Part shown: piece by piece, positions 20,581 through 32,986 of the stretch
Numbering within the stretch: the stretch's first letter is position 1
How the letters are laid out: every line of letters starts with the position of its first letter
Assembly: GCA_036873135.1 (NCBI GenBank)
Contig: JAPTYO010000017.1
Location: 310,001 to 374,000, forward strand
Reading direction: 5' to 3'
Source of the DNA: Clarkia xantiana subsp. parviflora
Lineage: Eukaryota > Streptophyta > Magnoliopsida > Myrtales > Onagraceae
DNA: 64,000 nucleotides
Notes under the pieces: generated by a model
What the model saw: the letters and a program-made list of their open reading frames with translations, nothing else
Told to the model about the DNA's origin: nothing
The model's database searches: none
Translations under genes and position numbers: made by a program

Positions 20581-23500
20581 ATGAATGCTTCAATACTCTA
20601 CCATCGAGGTCTTCCAGTTTGTACGAATTTGGAGCTGGCATCCCCACGACCTTATAAGGTCCTTCCCATTTTGGTGACATTTTGTTGATTCGATCCAAAA
20701 GGATAAACTCGTTGCGACGCCAAACCAGCTCCCTGACGAAGAATTGTCGGGACTTAACTCGCCGATTGTAATACCTGGCCGTCGCCAAACGCATTCGAGC
20801 TTGGACTTCATCGGCTTCCCGCCTCTTTTCTTCGAGCAAGTCCAAGTCCAGACGTCTCATCTCATCATTCGTCAGAGGCTCGTAATATCTCATCCGATGG
20901 GACGCCACAGCTACCTCCACGGGGGCGACAGCCTCCGTGCCATAAACGAGGCCAAACGGAGTCTCCCCTGTTGATCGTTTAGGTGTCGTTCTAACAGCCC
21001 AAAGCACGTTTTCCAGTTCGTTCAGCCACTTGCCCTTCAAGGCATAGACCCTCTTCTTCAGGCCATCCATCACGATTTTGTTGGCTGATTCCACCTGGCC
21101 ATTAGTCTGAGCGTGGCGTACGGAAGCTGTCCGATGCTCGATGTTCAACTCCTCCAGATACTCCCTCACCTGAGAGCCGTTAAACGGTGGACCATTGTCG
21201 CTGATCACCACCTTAGGAATCCCGTATCTGGTGGCAATATGGGTCTGGAAGAACTTGACGATCTGGTTCCCCGTCGTTCTGGCCAACGCCTTTGCCTCTA
21301 TCCATTTCGAAAAATAATCGATAGCTACAAGTAAATACTTACATTGACCTTGTGCTTGTGGAAGAGGTCCCACCAGGTCGATGCCCCATTGCGCGAAGGG
21401 CCAAGCGCTCTTGATGGATGTCAGATTAGCGGCCGGAGCCACGATACTCGGGGCGTACCTCTGGCACGCGTCACAGGATCGGACCAACGCCGTCACTTTC
21501 CTCATAATGGATCGGGCCCCTTCATGACAAGCCGCGACCCCTTCATGCACCTACTTCAGGATTCAATTTGTGTCGGGCTCTAACACACACTTTAAGTATG
21601 GCGTCGAGAACCAGCCCTTCTTGTACAGCTGACCGTCTAGCATCACGTAATTAGCCGCAATCCGACGTATCCTGTTAGCTACTACCTTGTCATCGAGGAC
21701 TGCCCCCGTAGTCAGGTACGCGACTATCGGGGTCATCCAAGTGGGCTCCTCCTCCGTTCTTGCTTCAATAGCACACACCTGTGTCGAGTCGGTGGTCGAC
21801 AAGATCACCTTCTCCAAGAAGTGTACCTTCCGATTTTCTTCCAAGGGTGCCCCCAGGGCAAATTTACTCAAGGCGTCTGCCTCTACGTTTTCCTCCCTCG
21901 GGATTGCCTCGATGTCGAAGCTTTTAAAGCTCTCCTTCAAGGTTTGTACCTCGCGTAGGTACTTCTTCATTATCAGGCTCCTCGCTTCGTATCTCCCTTG
22001 AACCTGGTTTACGATTAAAGTTGCGTCACACTTCACTCTCAAGTGATCGACTCCAGTGCCTTTAGCAATTTTCAGGCCCGTGATAAGAGCCTCATACTCC
22101 GCTTCGTTGTTTGTGGCCTTGAATGTTAAAGCCAAGGCATATCGGAGCGGCTCACCTCCACCCGGTGGTATCAACAAAAAACCTGCTCCTGATCCGTCCG
22201 AACTCGAGGAGCCATCCGTGTACATCTCCCAGGTATTTTCCTCATTTGGCTGTTCTGATTGCTCTGCTCTCTCTGGTTGTTTTTCTGTCGGGACCTCCAT
22301 GGTTGCCCCCTCTACAGGGCCCGCTTCTTCTAGATCGGGGGCTGTAGATTTTGCTATGAAATCCGCCAATGCCTGGCCCTTAATGGCCGTTCTTCGAGCA
22401 AAGTGTATGCGAAACTCACTAAGCTCTACTGCCCATTTCACTAATCTCCCTGACGCATCCGGTCGGTTCAAAAAATGCTTCAAAGGCTGGTTCGTCAACA
22501 CAGTAATCTTGTGCGCGTGGAAATAAGGCCTTAGCTTCCGAGCAGTAATAATCAACGCAAAGCGATACTTCTCAACGGCAGGATAATTCAATTCAGACTT
22601 GGCAAACGCCTTGCTTACATAATAGACGGGGACTTGATTACCCTCGACAACCTTCACTAACACAGAGCTAATGGCAAATTCAGAAACAGCCAAGTAAAGA
22701 TAGAGCGGCTCGCCTGGAACCGGTTTCGCCAACAGCGGGAGGGTGCGAAGGTGCTGCTTGAGTGCTTGGAACGCTTCTTCACACTTGGCGGTCCACTCAA
22801 ACTTCTTGTTGGCCCTCAGGACTTCAAAAAATGGCATTGATCGGTTGCTGGCTTTGGACAGGAAGCGATTCATTGCAGCCAGTCGGCCATTTAGCACTTG
22901 CACCTCCCGATGGTTTATCGGAGACTGCATCTCCTCAATCGCCCTCAGCTTCTCGGGATTCACCTCAATTCCTCTATGGCTCACCATAAAGCCCAGAAAT
23001 TTTCCTGAGTGGACTCCGAAGGCGCATTTCGTCGGGTTTAAGCGAACTTGATGAAGCCTCATCCGCTCAAACACCATGCTAGGTTGTGCACATGATCCTC
23101 AGCTTGTCGGGACTTCACCAGCATATCATCCACGTAAGCCTCCATGGTCTCCCCCAGCATATCTCCGAACAGCTTATTCACCATCCGCTGATAGGTTGCC
23201 CCGGCATTGATCAACCCGAAAGGCATGACATCGTAGTGATAGATGTCACTGTCTGCATAAAACGCTGTGTGAGGAGCGTCCTCCTTAGCCATCTTGATCT
23301 GGTTGTAGCCCGAATACGCATCCATGAAGCTCAACAGCTCATGTCCCGATGTGGCATCCACCAGCTGGTCGATTCTCGGGAGCGGGTAACAGTCCTTCGG
23401 GCAAGCCTTATTCAGGTCGCGGAAATCCACACACATCCGCCATTTCCCATTAGTCTTCTTCACCAGTACCGGATTAGCGACCCAAGTCTGGAATCGGAGC

Positions 23501-26083
23501 TCTTTAATAAACCCAGCGTCGAGCAACCTGCCCACCTCCTGCTGGATCGCGATCTTCTTGTCTGTGCCCATCGGACGCCTTTTCTGCGTGATAGGTTTGA
23601 TCGCGGGATCTATCTTCAGCTCGTGTACGATCACATCGAGGCTGATTCCTGGCATATCGCTCGGGGACCAGGCAAACAGCTCCTTGAACTTTTTCAGCAG
23701 ATCGATCAACTCTCGGGCTGTTTTTTCGGTCAAAGCAGACCCGATTTTTACCTTCCTCTGAGGTCCGTCAATCTCGACTTCTTTTAGATCTTCTATGGGG
23801 GCAGGACGCCCAAACTCCTCTCTGGGATCAGTATCTGTTTGGAGGACAGTCATGGTCTCTCGTCTCCTCCTTCGAGTGGCATTGACGTAACATTTTCTGG
23901 AAGCCACCTGGTCGCCCTTGACCTCTCCGACTCCGTGGTCAGTCGGGAACTTCATCTTCTGGTGCACTGTCGAGGCAACTACCATCAGGGGATTGATGGT
24001 GGTTCTCCCGATAATCGCGTTGTAGGTCCCCGCGGAATCAACTACCACGAACTCCACATTCCTCCTTTCTGATTTCCACCCACTACCAAACTCCACTGGT
24101 AAGGTGATTACTCCTAGCGGATAGGAGGTAGAGCCAGAGAACCCGACCATCGGGAAGTTTGCCTCCTTCAGATCCTTCTTTGTCTTTCCCATGGCCTCCA
24201 ACGCATCCATGAAGAGAATATCGGAGGAGCTCCCTCCATCGATCAGAATCCGTTTCACCTCGTACCCGTTCACATCCAAGGTCACGACCAAAGCGTCATC
24301 ATGCGGGGTCTCCACGCCTATTAAGTCCTCCGAGGAAAACGAAATTACCATCTCTTCCTTCAGGGTCCAGGATCGGGACCTCTTACCCAGCACCACAGCA
24401 GTAGGAATTCTAGAGGCGTAAACCTCTCGAGAGGATGAGGTATCACCTCCAGCAGCAAATCCTCCGTGAATCACATTGATGGTGCCCCGTCGTTCTTTGC
24501 GGGCACCGGACGGCTCCGGGTCGGACCTCTTCTTCTTTGGGGACCGATCGCGGGATCGAGAACGGGACCGCGATCGGGACCGAGAGCGGGATCGACACCG
24601 CTTATCCCCGACGAACTCCTTGAGCTTCTCCTTCTGGATCAGCTTTTCGATCTCCTTCTTCAGCTCCCGACAATGGTTGGTTTTGTGACCATTTGCGCGG
24701 TGAAATCGGCAGTAGCGATCCGTGCGGGATCCTAAGAATTCTCCATCCTTCTTTGGGGGATACCTGGAGATACCTTATCGTTCCATGACCGTTAGTACCT
24801 CCGCCATGGAGCAGTTGAGAGGAATGTCGAGATCCTCCCGCTTGTCCTTCCTTGAAGGATGCCTATCATCTCTCCGATCAGATCGGCCTCGATTCCGACT
24901 GCTCTCGGGTTTACCCTTTGACTTACGATCGTCGAAAGGTTTAACCGACTGCTTCCCTTTATTCGACTTCGGGGGCTCCAGCTCTCCAGCGGCTATCTTC
25001 GACTCCTGGACATCAATTTGCCGTTTCACCCTCTTCTGTAGTGCCTCCATATTCCACACGGCTTTCTCAGCCACGCTGTGCATTAGGTCGGAACCGTAGT
25101 GGGCCGTTAGGTTCCGAATGATGGTACGGATGGTTTCACCCTCCGAGATCTCCTCATCAATCTCCGCCACACTGGCAGTGTACCGCTGGTAATAGTGCGC
25201 CAGCGATTCGTCGGGCCTCTGTACCACCTGGGTCAGGGACCTCACACTCTTCAGCAAACGTCTACGACCCTGGTACTGCTGAATGAACCGGTCGTGCATA
25301 TCTGCCCAGCAAGTGATGCAGCCTGGGGGCAGACTAAAGAACCAGGTCAGGGCTCTTTCCCCAAGTGTGTTCGGGAACAGCGTACACACTATATCTTCAT
25401 TCGGGGCTCTTCCCAGACGAACCGGATCTCCTTCACCATCGTATTCCTTTATTGTGGGGATACCTAATCCTGGCGGGGCTAGGGTTTCTATGAGTCGAGG
25501 AACGAAGGGATGAGTAGATCGATCCCTCAGCTTCGACACCAGCGGCTTCTGCTCTCCCATGCAGATGTTCACGATCTTTACCACCTGATCGGGGGTGATG
25601 GGACATTTAAGGGGAATGGTCCTGTGTTGTATTGGTCCTGGCCCATCAACCACGAATCTCTCTGGCTGAACGGACTCTCCATTCCTGCTCTGGCCTCGGG
25701 GTTGAGCCTCCCGTACGTTCCGAACCTCTGCTGGTGGGAGCACTTCTTCTAGCGGGGGCATCACCTCTTGCCTCCTCGCAGCCTCTCTCCGATCCAAGAG
25801 AGCCTCCACGGCTGCCAAAAACATCGGCATGGCTTCTGCCACAGCCCTCGTCAGGTCCACAGCTGGGGGAGCCTCCTGCTCCCTATTCCCCTGGTGCTGA
25901 GCAGCAACATCTTCGGGACCTTCATTATGCCCCCCCTGTCTGGGAGAGCTCAGCAGCGGGATGGTTCTGGTTTTCCTCCTGTTCTGGTAGTGAGTTGAGA
26001 GTCGTCGCAGCGGGATGACGGGAACCACCAGATTGCCCTTGCCTTCTTTGCTTGCCAGCCGCCATTGAACGAGTAGAAGGCAT
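20477..26083 (-). pseudogene. Gag-pol of element C (broken)
   Basis: On minus: gag from about 26083 (MPSTRSMAAG) with an early frameshift before about 25930; capsid core WFFSLPPGCITCWADMHDRFI (about 25330); a TAA replacing Gln at 24775-24777; a CRFHRANGHKTNHC zinc-knuckle-like motif (about 24665-24710); an RS-dipeptide stretch (24529-24598); protease LIDGGSSSDILF (about 24211-24250); RT with CVDFRDLNKACPKDCYPL and YVDD (23125-23136); a frameshift at about 23080; RNase H; archaeal-type RNase H with its MYTDGSSS motif intact (about 22220); two stops at about 21553-21563; and integrase with the GYYWP part of its zinc-binding region deleted (about 21505). Integrase core motifs GIDLVGP, ISDNGPPFNG and QVESANK are present. 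It encodes the particle and the copying and integration enzymes in intact relatives. Confidence 0.92.
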
Positions 26084-26100
26084 ATCAGCTTTTTGTTAGT

Positions 26101-26119
26101 TTCCCACAGACGGCGCCAA
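26101..26119 (-). other. Primer binding site of element C
   Basis: On minus TTGGCGCCGTCTGTGGGAA follows the LTR end CCAACA. This primer site is common in plant Tat elements. Confidence 0.88.
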
Positions 26120-26834
26120 TGTTGGATCACGGTGGAACTCCGGTACGATCTTTGACGGCGGTCCTAGCTCCTTCGCTCCACGCAATCCTGCAAGAGGGGA
26201 TAGACCGGGTGGTGACCCAGAATCCCTCTCTGATGCTTAAATGAGTATCTCGTACGGACTGGCAAGCAGTAATCTCAAGTAATGTATTTTCAACCTAACC
26301 GATCTGAGGTGACCTCTGCCCCTTTATAGGCGAAGAGGTACCTCAGTTACCTGGTGAACCGTTGGGGGTGGTTAGCCCGTATCCCGCGTATCTCGGGTGT
26401 GATCCCGCCTATCTAGGCCATGATCTCGCTTATCTCGGCCACGCCCCGCGTATCTCGGCCACGCTCCGTGTATCTTAACCACGTTCCGCGTATCTCGGCC
26501 ACGCCCCGCGTATCTCGGCCTTATCCTCTGATAACGAGTCCCGACTAACGTCGGGGACTCCAGAGTTATCTCGTTGTGTCACCGCTCGGGGCCCCTCGTC
26601 ATCGTGACAGGGCCTATTGTTCTCAGGGATTCATCATGGGGGCCTACTCAGAGGCATCTCGTCGGGAGCGTTCAGCTCGCTTGTCAGGTCCGACTCTATC
26701 GGGACCTCTTATCCTCGGACTCCCTTCGTTGGGATCCTTTGCCTGGGCCATCTTGGCCTTCGTTTAGGGCCCACCGGGCCTATTTGCCGTTTCCTCACCG
26801 TTAAAGGGCCTAACTGCTATAGTCGGACCCATCA
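26120..26834 (-). repeat. 5' LTR of element C (715 bp)
   Basis: Same length and ends as 16106-16820, with the repeated CGCGTATCTCGG block at 26381-26522. It is flanked outside by the ACTCG duplication. Confidence 0.95.
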
Positions 26835-27240
26835 ACTCGCAAATGGTGCAATATCATGGTGATGTAAAAAGCAAACTTGTGCAGCATTATCTACCATGGA
26901 AGCCGAATTCCTAGCCCTTTCCGAAGAAGCAAAGAAAGGTGTATGGCCGAAGCAACTCTTTGAAACGTTGTTAAATACTAAAGAAAAGGCACAACGAGTC
27001 CTAATATACAATGATAGTTAATCGGCATTAGCGTTTGCGAAAGAGAACAAATACCATCGGAGGATCCGCCGCATAGATGTAAAGTACAATTATGTAAGAG
27101 ATACATTCAACAACGGGCTGATATATTTAGATTACATACGAATGGGTTAAATGACCGCAGACCCCATGATCAAAGCATTAATTGCTGCATCATTTTTTAA
27201 ACATGTATGGTCGATGGGAATACGATCAGCTGTTTAGAAA
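26835..27240 (+). pseudogene. Ty1/copia RNase H, 3' half, split by element C
   Basis: Continues the copia frame cut at 16105: STMEAEFLALSEEAKKGVW with the RNase H catalytic Glu, a DNS motif whose third position is retained before a stop (IYNDS then stop), ALAFAKENKYHRR-RRIDVKYNYVRD, and a C-terminal MTADPMIKAL. Several stops make it non-functional. Confidence 0.88.
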
Positions 27241-27592
27241 TGAACTTAACTCTATTGGATAATGTTTGAATCACTTGATATCATGACTATTACGTTATTT
27301 GTCAAAAAATGCCTCTTATGTTAAATGAGACTAACGAACTCATTTAGGAAAAACATATGCATTGTAATTATCATGGTATATAATTTTGTTGAGAGTCGTA
27401 ATAGACTCTACCATTCAAATTATGTCGAATGTGGAAGCGCGCCTCTTCACACATGCACGAAGATTACTAGAGATTGATTCGCTCAGCGCAGGTGGTCGCC
27501 AAGAAAATGTTCGTAATGTTAAACAATTCGGGAATGAGGGCCTTGGGTAACTACAAATAACATAATTATGTCGGTAACTACATAAAAGTAAG
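27241..27592. other. Probable decayed 3' end and LTR start of the copia element
   Basis: The copia frame ends near 27240. TATTGGATAATGTTTGAATCAC (27255 on) is the kind of sequence that opens a copia 3' LTR. No second LTR is available to define its limits. The stretch has no ORF of note and ends where the chromovirus-type gag begins. Confidence 0.35.
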
Positions 27593-28567
27593 TTGGTAAC
27601 TGACTATGTCAAGGAGTTTGAGATGCTATCCATGAAGTGTGAGCTGAATGAACCCCAGGAGCAGACCATCACACGATGCATAGGTGGTTTGAACAGAGAG
27701 ATCGCAGATGTGGTTGAATTACAGTCATATGTATCCTTGGACGATGTGATCCAATTGGTCATCAATGTGGAAAGACAACGTGCTCGCAGTAGAATGAGTG
27801 CCACGCGGACTATAAGTTCGAAACCAGTGTCTGCAAGCACCGCTAATCTGAAACTGACTACTCGATGGAATGAGCTACGCAAGGAGCTTGGATATTCTCG
27901 CAAGCCTCATGGTGAATCGTCCAAGGGAAAATTGAAGGTACTGGACCAGAAAACTTCTAACCGAAATCGAGACATCAAATGCTTCAAATGTATTGGTTTT
28001 GGACATATTGCCTCAGAATTTCCCAATAGGGGAGTCATGATCGTAAGAGACACGCAAGAAGTTGAAAGCGAGGACGAAGATGCAGACGATGAGGACGCTG
28101 GAGTTACTAATGACGAGAATCTTGAACTTGCAGATGAAGGGGAGTTGCTAATAATCCTGCGAATTCTCATCTCCAAAGTCAAGATAGACGATGACCAACG
28201 GGAGAATCTCTTTCGTACCAGGTGCACTATTGAAAACAAAGTGTGTGGAGTGATTATTGACAGCGGGAGCCAAACCAATGTTGCTGCAACCACCATGATT
28301 GAGAAGCTGAACTTGGCTACCACAAAGCATCCACGACCTTATAAATTGAGATGGCTCAACGATCAAGGAGAGGTACGAGTTACTCAGCAAGTTTTAGTTC
28401 CATTTTCGATTGGGAAGTCATATAAGAACGAAATCCTTTGTGGTGTTGTTCCCATGAGTGCTTGTAACCTTCTTTTGGAAAGACCATGGCAATACGATAG
28501 AAGGATGAAGCTGAGAAAACCAATGACCAGAAGAAGGAGAGCTTGTTGGTTACCACGAAGGAAATAG
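27593..28567 (+). pseudogene. Gag and protease region of the chromovirus-type element
   Basis: Begins inside the capsid domain (VTDYVKEFEMLSMKCELNEPQEQT, CIGGLNREIADVV). It continues to a CFKCIGFGHIASEFPN zinc knuckle (CCHC with the last Cys replaced by Phe), an acidic linker, and an aspartic protease with VIIDSGSQTN (about 28250). The frame stays open for 324 codons and ends in a frameshifted tail after PWQYD. The altered zinc knuckle would weaken RNA binding. Confidence 0.85.
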
Positions 28568-29960
28568 AAAGGAGCTTGCTCATGTCCCTCTTAGTTCTTT
28601 TCATGCTCATTAAGGAATGAGCAACTGAGGAGGTAAACTCTCTTCCTCTGCAATTCATGAACCTAATTAAAGAGTTCAATGATGTGTTTCAAGAGGAGTT
28701 GCCTGACGGACTTCCTTCGATTCGCGGGATCGAACATCAAATCAATCTCATTCCCGGTGCTACATTGCCAAACCGACCTGCGTATAGGTGCAATCTCGAC
28801 GAGGCCACAGAGTTGCAGCGACAAGTAAACGAATTACTGCAAAGGGGCTATGTTAGAGAATCCATGAGCTCATGCTCAGTTCCACCTCTTTTAGTACCAA
28901 AGAAGGATAGATCCATGAGGATGTGCGTGGATAGTCGTACAATCAACAGGATAGCGCTGAAATATCGTTACCCCATTCCTCGACTTGACGTATGCTTGAT
29001 GAGCAACATGGTTCCAAGGTGTTTTCGAAGATTGATCTGAAAATTGGATATCATCAAATTCGTATGAAGGAAGGGGACGAATGGAAGACAGCCTTCAAGA
29101 CGAAGCATGGCCTCTACGATTTGATGGTTATGCCTTTCGTATTGTCAAATGGACCTAGCACGTTCATGAGATTAATGAACCATGTTTTACGTAAGTTCAA
29201 TGGTCGATTTGTTGTTTTTTACTTTGATGACATTTTGATCTATAGTAAAAATCTTGAAGAGCATGCTAAACACCTCCGACAAGTGTTTGAAGTCCTAAGG
29301 CAGGAAAAACTATTTGGCAACCTTAAGAAGTGTCACTTCTGCAGGGATTGAGTTACTTTCTTTGGATATGTTGTCTCCCAGCACGGTATCGAAGTTGATG
29401 AGGAGAAGATCAATGCCATCAGAGATTGGCCGACGCTTACGACCATTTCTGAGGTACGGAGCTTCCATGGATTAGAATCATTTGACTAAAGGTTCGTGAA
29501 GAATTTCAGTAGTGTAATAGCTTCGTTAGCCGAGTGCATGAAAAAGGAGGTTGAGTTCAAATGGACAGAGGCAGCACAACACAGCTTTGAACTCATCAAG
29601 AAGAAGCTGTGCATCGCTTCTATTTTGGTGTTGCCCGACTTCTCCAAAAAATTTGAAGTCGAGTGTGATGCCTCAGGGATCGGAATTGGAGCTATTTTGA
29701 TTCAAGAGAAGCGCCCTATAGCCTACTTCAGTGAAAAGCTGAGTGGTTCCTTCCTGAACTACTCGACATACGACAAGGAGTTCTATGTATTGATCCGGGC
29801 ATTCGAGCCATGACAACATTATTTACTCCCCAATGAGTCCTTGAAGCACTTGAAGGGTCAGGCCAAGCTGAACCGGAGGCATGCCAAATGGGTCGAGTTC
29901 TTTGAAGCATTTCCTTATGTCATCAAGTACAAGTAGGGGAACGTCAACATAGTGGCTGAT
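28568..29960 (+). pseudogene. Reverse transcriptase and RNase H of the chromovirus-type element
   Basis: The RT starts with EELPDGLPSIRGIEHQI and has RPAYRCN, LVPKKDRSMRMCVDSRTIN, and a frameshift near 29010. It goes on through [27 protein letters not shown] and [10 protein letters not shown], the catalytic DD at about 29222. A TGA (29349-29351) follows CHFC. RNase H reads [16 protein letters not shown] and [17 protein letters not shown], with a further stop at 29811-29813. Confidence 0.88.
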
Positions 29961-31359
29961 GCTTTATCTCAGAGGTATGCATTGACGTCCCTTATGAATG
30001 CTAAGATGTAGGAGTTTGAAATGATGAAGAATCAATATGCGGAGGATCTAGATTTCTCATATGTTTATATATCTTGTGAAAATGGAGCTATTAATGGTTA
30101 TTTTAAGCATGATGGCTACTTGTATAAGTTTGATAAGTTATGCATACCACTGGTTCCATTCGAGAGGTTTTGGTGAGAGAAGCACATGGAGGTGAATTGG
30201 CTGGTCACTTTGGAGAAAAGAAGACATTGGCAGCACTACAGGAACACTTTTTCTAGCCAATGATGATTTTATATGTACATCGCATCGTTGAATGGTGTGT
30301 CACTTGCAAGATGGCCAAAAGCAAGGAGAATTCTCATGGCCACTACATGCCATTGCCCGTTCCAGATCAGCCATGGATTGATGTAAGCATGGACTTCTTG
30401 CTTGCCCTGCCTCGAACTCAGGGAGGAAATGACTATATCTTAGGGGTGGTGGACCGATTCTCCAAGATGGCACATTTCATCCCATGTCGGAAATCTGATG
30501 ATGCCTTTCATGTTGCTGGCTTGTTCTTCAAAGAAGTGGTGAGAATGCATGGTATTCCTAAGAGTATTGTCTCCGACCGTGATTCCAAGTTCTTGAGCTA
30601 CTTCTGGAAAACTATTTGGGCAAAGCTGGGAACTAAACTACTTTTGAGCACCACCTGTCATCCCCAAAACCGACGACCAAACTGAGGTGGTAAATCGTAC
30701 TCTTTCATCTCTACTTATAAGTGTTGTAAGTAAGAACTTTAAGGCTTGGGATAAATGTCTTGCACATGTTGAATTTGCTTATAATCCGAGTGTTCATGGC
30801 ACAACCAAGAGGATTCCCTTCGAGGTGGTGTGTGGTTTAAACCCACTAGACGCTCATGGACCTGACACCACTTCCAATAAAAGACCGAGTTTGCGTTAAT
30901 GGAAAGAAGAGAGCTGAAGAGATCAAGACAATGCACGAGAAGGTGAGGCAAGAAATCGAGCGAAAGAATTCAAAGTACGCTAAAGCTGCCAACTAGGGGA
31001 GGAAACAAATCTATTTCCAGTCTGGTGAGCTTGTGTGGATTCATCTTCGAAAGGAATGATTTCCAAACAAGCGTAAGAAAAAGTTGATGCCAAGATCATA
31101 TGGTCCTTTTCGTGTGATTAAGAAGGTGAATGACAATGCATACAAGGTTGAGCTGCCCGATGACTATAATGTGTCTTCTACTTTCAATGTGAGAGATTTG
31201 GCACCATATTTAGAAGACAACGAAGATTTGGATTTGAGGTCAAATCCTTTACAACCTAGGGAGGATGATGTGCTCCAAGATGACGGTTCTTCGAACCCAA
31301 GGCCAGGTGTTGGTCCTACGAGGCGAAATGGTGGGCCAATCACTCGATCCAAGGCCTAA
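29961..31359 (+). pseudogene. Integrase of the chromovirus-type element
   Basis: The zinc-binding region is worn, with only WCVTCKMAK clear. The catalytic core has [13 protein letters not shown] (first Asp), [14 protein letters not shown] (second Asp), a frameshift at about 30665 (CHPQ to TDDQTEVVN, Glu) and AHVEFAYN. The C-terminal region has YGPFRVIKKVNDNAYKVELP and ends SNPLQPREDDV. No chromodomain is recognisable. Confidence 0.85.
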
Positions 31360-31390
31360 GTCACAAAGATGGCCAATGGAGGGCCCAAAA

Positions 31391-31925
31391 TGCTGCTGCA
31401 GATGCAAGAGGGTCCAAGCGACACTCAAGTCATTTAGCATCCAATGCTAATCCGCCCAACCAACCAACATTGAGAATTGTGTTCTGAAATGATGTGGTTA
31501 TGTTTTCTAGTATTTACTTCCCAATAAAGGCTGATCCCCATGCATGAGCTTCCCCATAAAGGTTGCCCCCCCATGCCTGAGTTAGCCATTTCAAATTCAA
31601 ATTTCATTTTTGTTGTAAAGAGCACTATATAAGCTCTACTATTATGTTATTTCCAGCAGCTTTGATGAATGAAATTATTGCCTTTGTGCACTCCCTTCTT
31701 ATCTAAGATTTCTGATTGTTTAGTGGCGAAAACTATCTAATTCTTATCCCTCAACCTTGAGTGTGGCGAATCAACTCGGACGTCTTGTTGTGGCAAGTTA
31801 TCTTATCAAGCATTGTTGAACGGTTATACCATCCACCCTTATTATCCTATCCGTTTCTGTCACTTTTTTTCAGTTCCCTTTGTGTCCACATCCAATTCCC
31901 TTGTGTCGACATCCAAGGCACACAC
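31391..31925 (+). repeat. 3' LTR of the chromovirus-type element
   Basis: Starts TGCTGCTGCAG right after the GGAGGGCCCAAAA tract and holds a TATATAA box (31626-31632). The end near 31925 matches the LTR end at 3644, apart from a short internal duplication around TCCAATTCCCTTTGTGTC. The exact last base is uncertain by a few positions. Confidence 0.82.
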
Positions 31926-32120
31926 AACCTAATTTACCTAGGAAATAACAAATTAAACACCTAGGTATATGAACGGTCGAATATCAGATATTATGTTCAA
32001 GGGTTCTATTATGTGTTAAATACATATAGTAATTATCTCTCCCTTTCGGTACTCTATTCACCTAATTTCCATTTTTTAGATATAATTTTAGGTAACTCAT
32101 CTTACGATCGGACTATTAAA

Positions 32121-32986
32121 TAGTTTTATCAGAACCGAACCGGACCGGAGGTCCGACCGGGTTCGAACTGGAACCGGTAAATTAGCCGGTATGGTTTGAG
32201 TAAATTCGGAGGAGTAAACGAACCCGGTTTGATAGTCGGGGTTTTGGCGAACCGGCCGGTTCTGAGCGGACCGGGCGGTTTCCCGGTCCGGCGGTTCAAC
32301 ATCTTAAACTCCAAATTACCAACTCCAGATCGGTAAAAATACAAATTTCATCCAAATCAGTAAATTCCCAAATCCAAACCATTTCCCAAATCCAAATTCA
32401 ATCTCAAATCCCTAATTGAAATACATATATCATCATCAAAACACAAATTGAATTCGTTCCACAAAAGAAAATCGGTGTTGGTCTTAAGAAAGGAGGTCAG
32501 ATCTGTGAAGTGGCGAAGGAGTTGTTTGAAGAGTTCTGTGAAGCGGGGAAGTAGTTTTCAGAGGTTCTCGGACATCAACCACTTCCCTAATTGCTGGAGC
32601 AGGCTGCTCCGATTTCCGCAGCACCGACCATAGCATTAATGGAGGAAGACTAAGCTCTTGGCCATGATTGATGAGGCATGGAGCAAGGAGTGGGTAGGAG
32701 ACCAGCAGGTAAGGGAAGGGGATGGGTGAGGGGAAGGGTTGCTACGGCGGGGAAGAGGGTTGGGGAAGAGAATGCTGGGTGGAGCTGTGAGGTAGAGGGG
32801 GGTTGGGGAGAGAGAGAGCGGGTCGGGGGGGAGAGAGTGACAAGAGATGAGATAAAGGAGAGGTGGGGTGGGGTAGGGTGGGTGGAGAAAAATACAAAAA
32901 GAATAACTCAGCACGGTCGGACCGGGTTCGAACCGGGAACCGAACCCCTAGCCGGTTCGATGCCCTGTCCGGTTCTGATAACAGTG
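32121..32986. mobile_element. hAT-like non-autonomous DNA transposon (866 bp)
   Basis: Terminal inverted repeats are TAGTTTTATCAGAACCG on the left and, read inward, CACTGTTATCAGAACCG on the right. They are flanked by imperfect 8-bp duplications, CTATTAAA (32113-32120) and CTCTTAAA (32987-32994). Eight-bp duplications and CA-TG-type ends fit the hAT superfamily. Subterminal regions are rich in ACCGG and TTCGAACC motifs. The interior has a GGG-rich purine tract (32680-32890) and no transposase frame. Confidence 0.7.

Larger units (their letters stand above)
16106..26834 (-). mobile_element. Element C: full-length Tat-lineage Ty3/gypsy retrotransposon
   Basis: It is flanked by ACTCG duplications (16101-16105 and 26835-26839). 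The two 715-bp LTRs differ at about 15 positions by eye (about 2%). Minus-strand order: 5' LTR, TTGGCGCCGTCTGTGGGAA primer site, gag-pol (26083-20477), tandem-repeat spacer, an extra ORF on the opposite strand (17367-20108), purine tract, 3' LTR. Gag-pol carries stops, frameshifts and a deletion in integrase, so this copy is dead. It is related to element D, but LTR length and spacer repeats differ, so they are sister families or subfamilies. Confidence 0.93.
27593..31925 (+). mobile_element. Decayed Ty3 chromovirus-type element lacking its 5' end
   Basis: Gag (partial), protease, RT, RNase H and integrase lie in order, followed by a polypurine tract and a 535-bp 3' LTR of the same family as element 1. 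The 5' LTR, primer site and gag N-terminus are absent. Several stops and frameshifts make it inactive. It shows what element 1 has lost. Confidence 0.88.
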
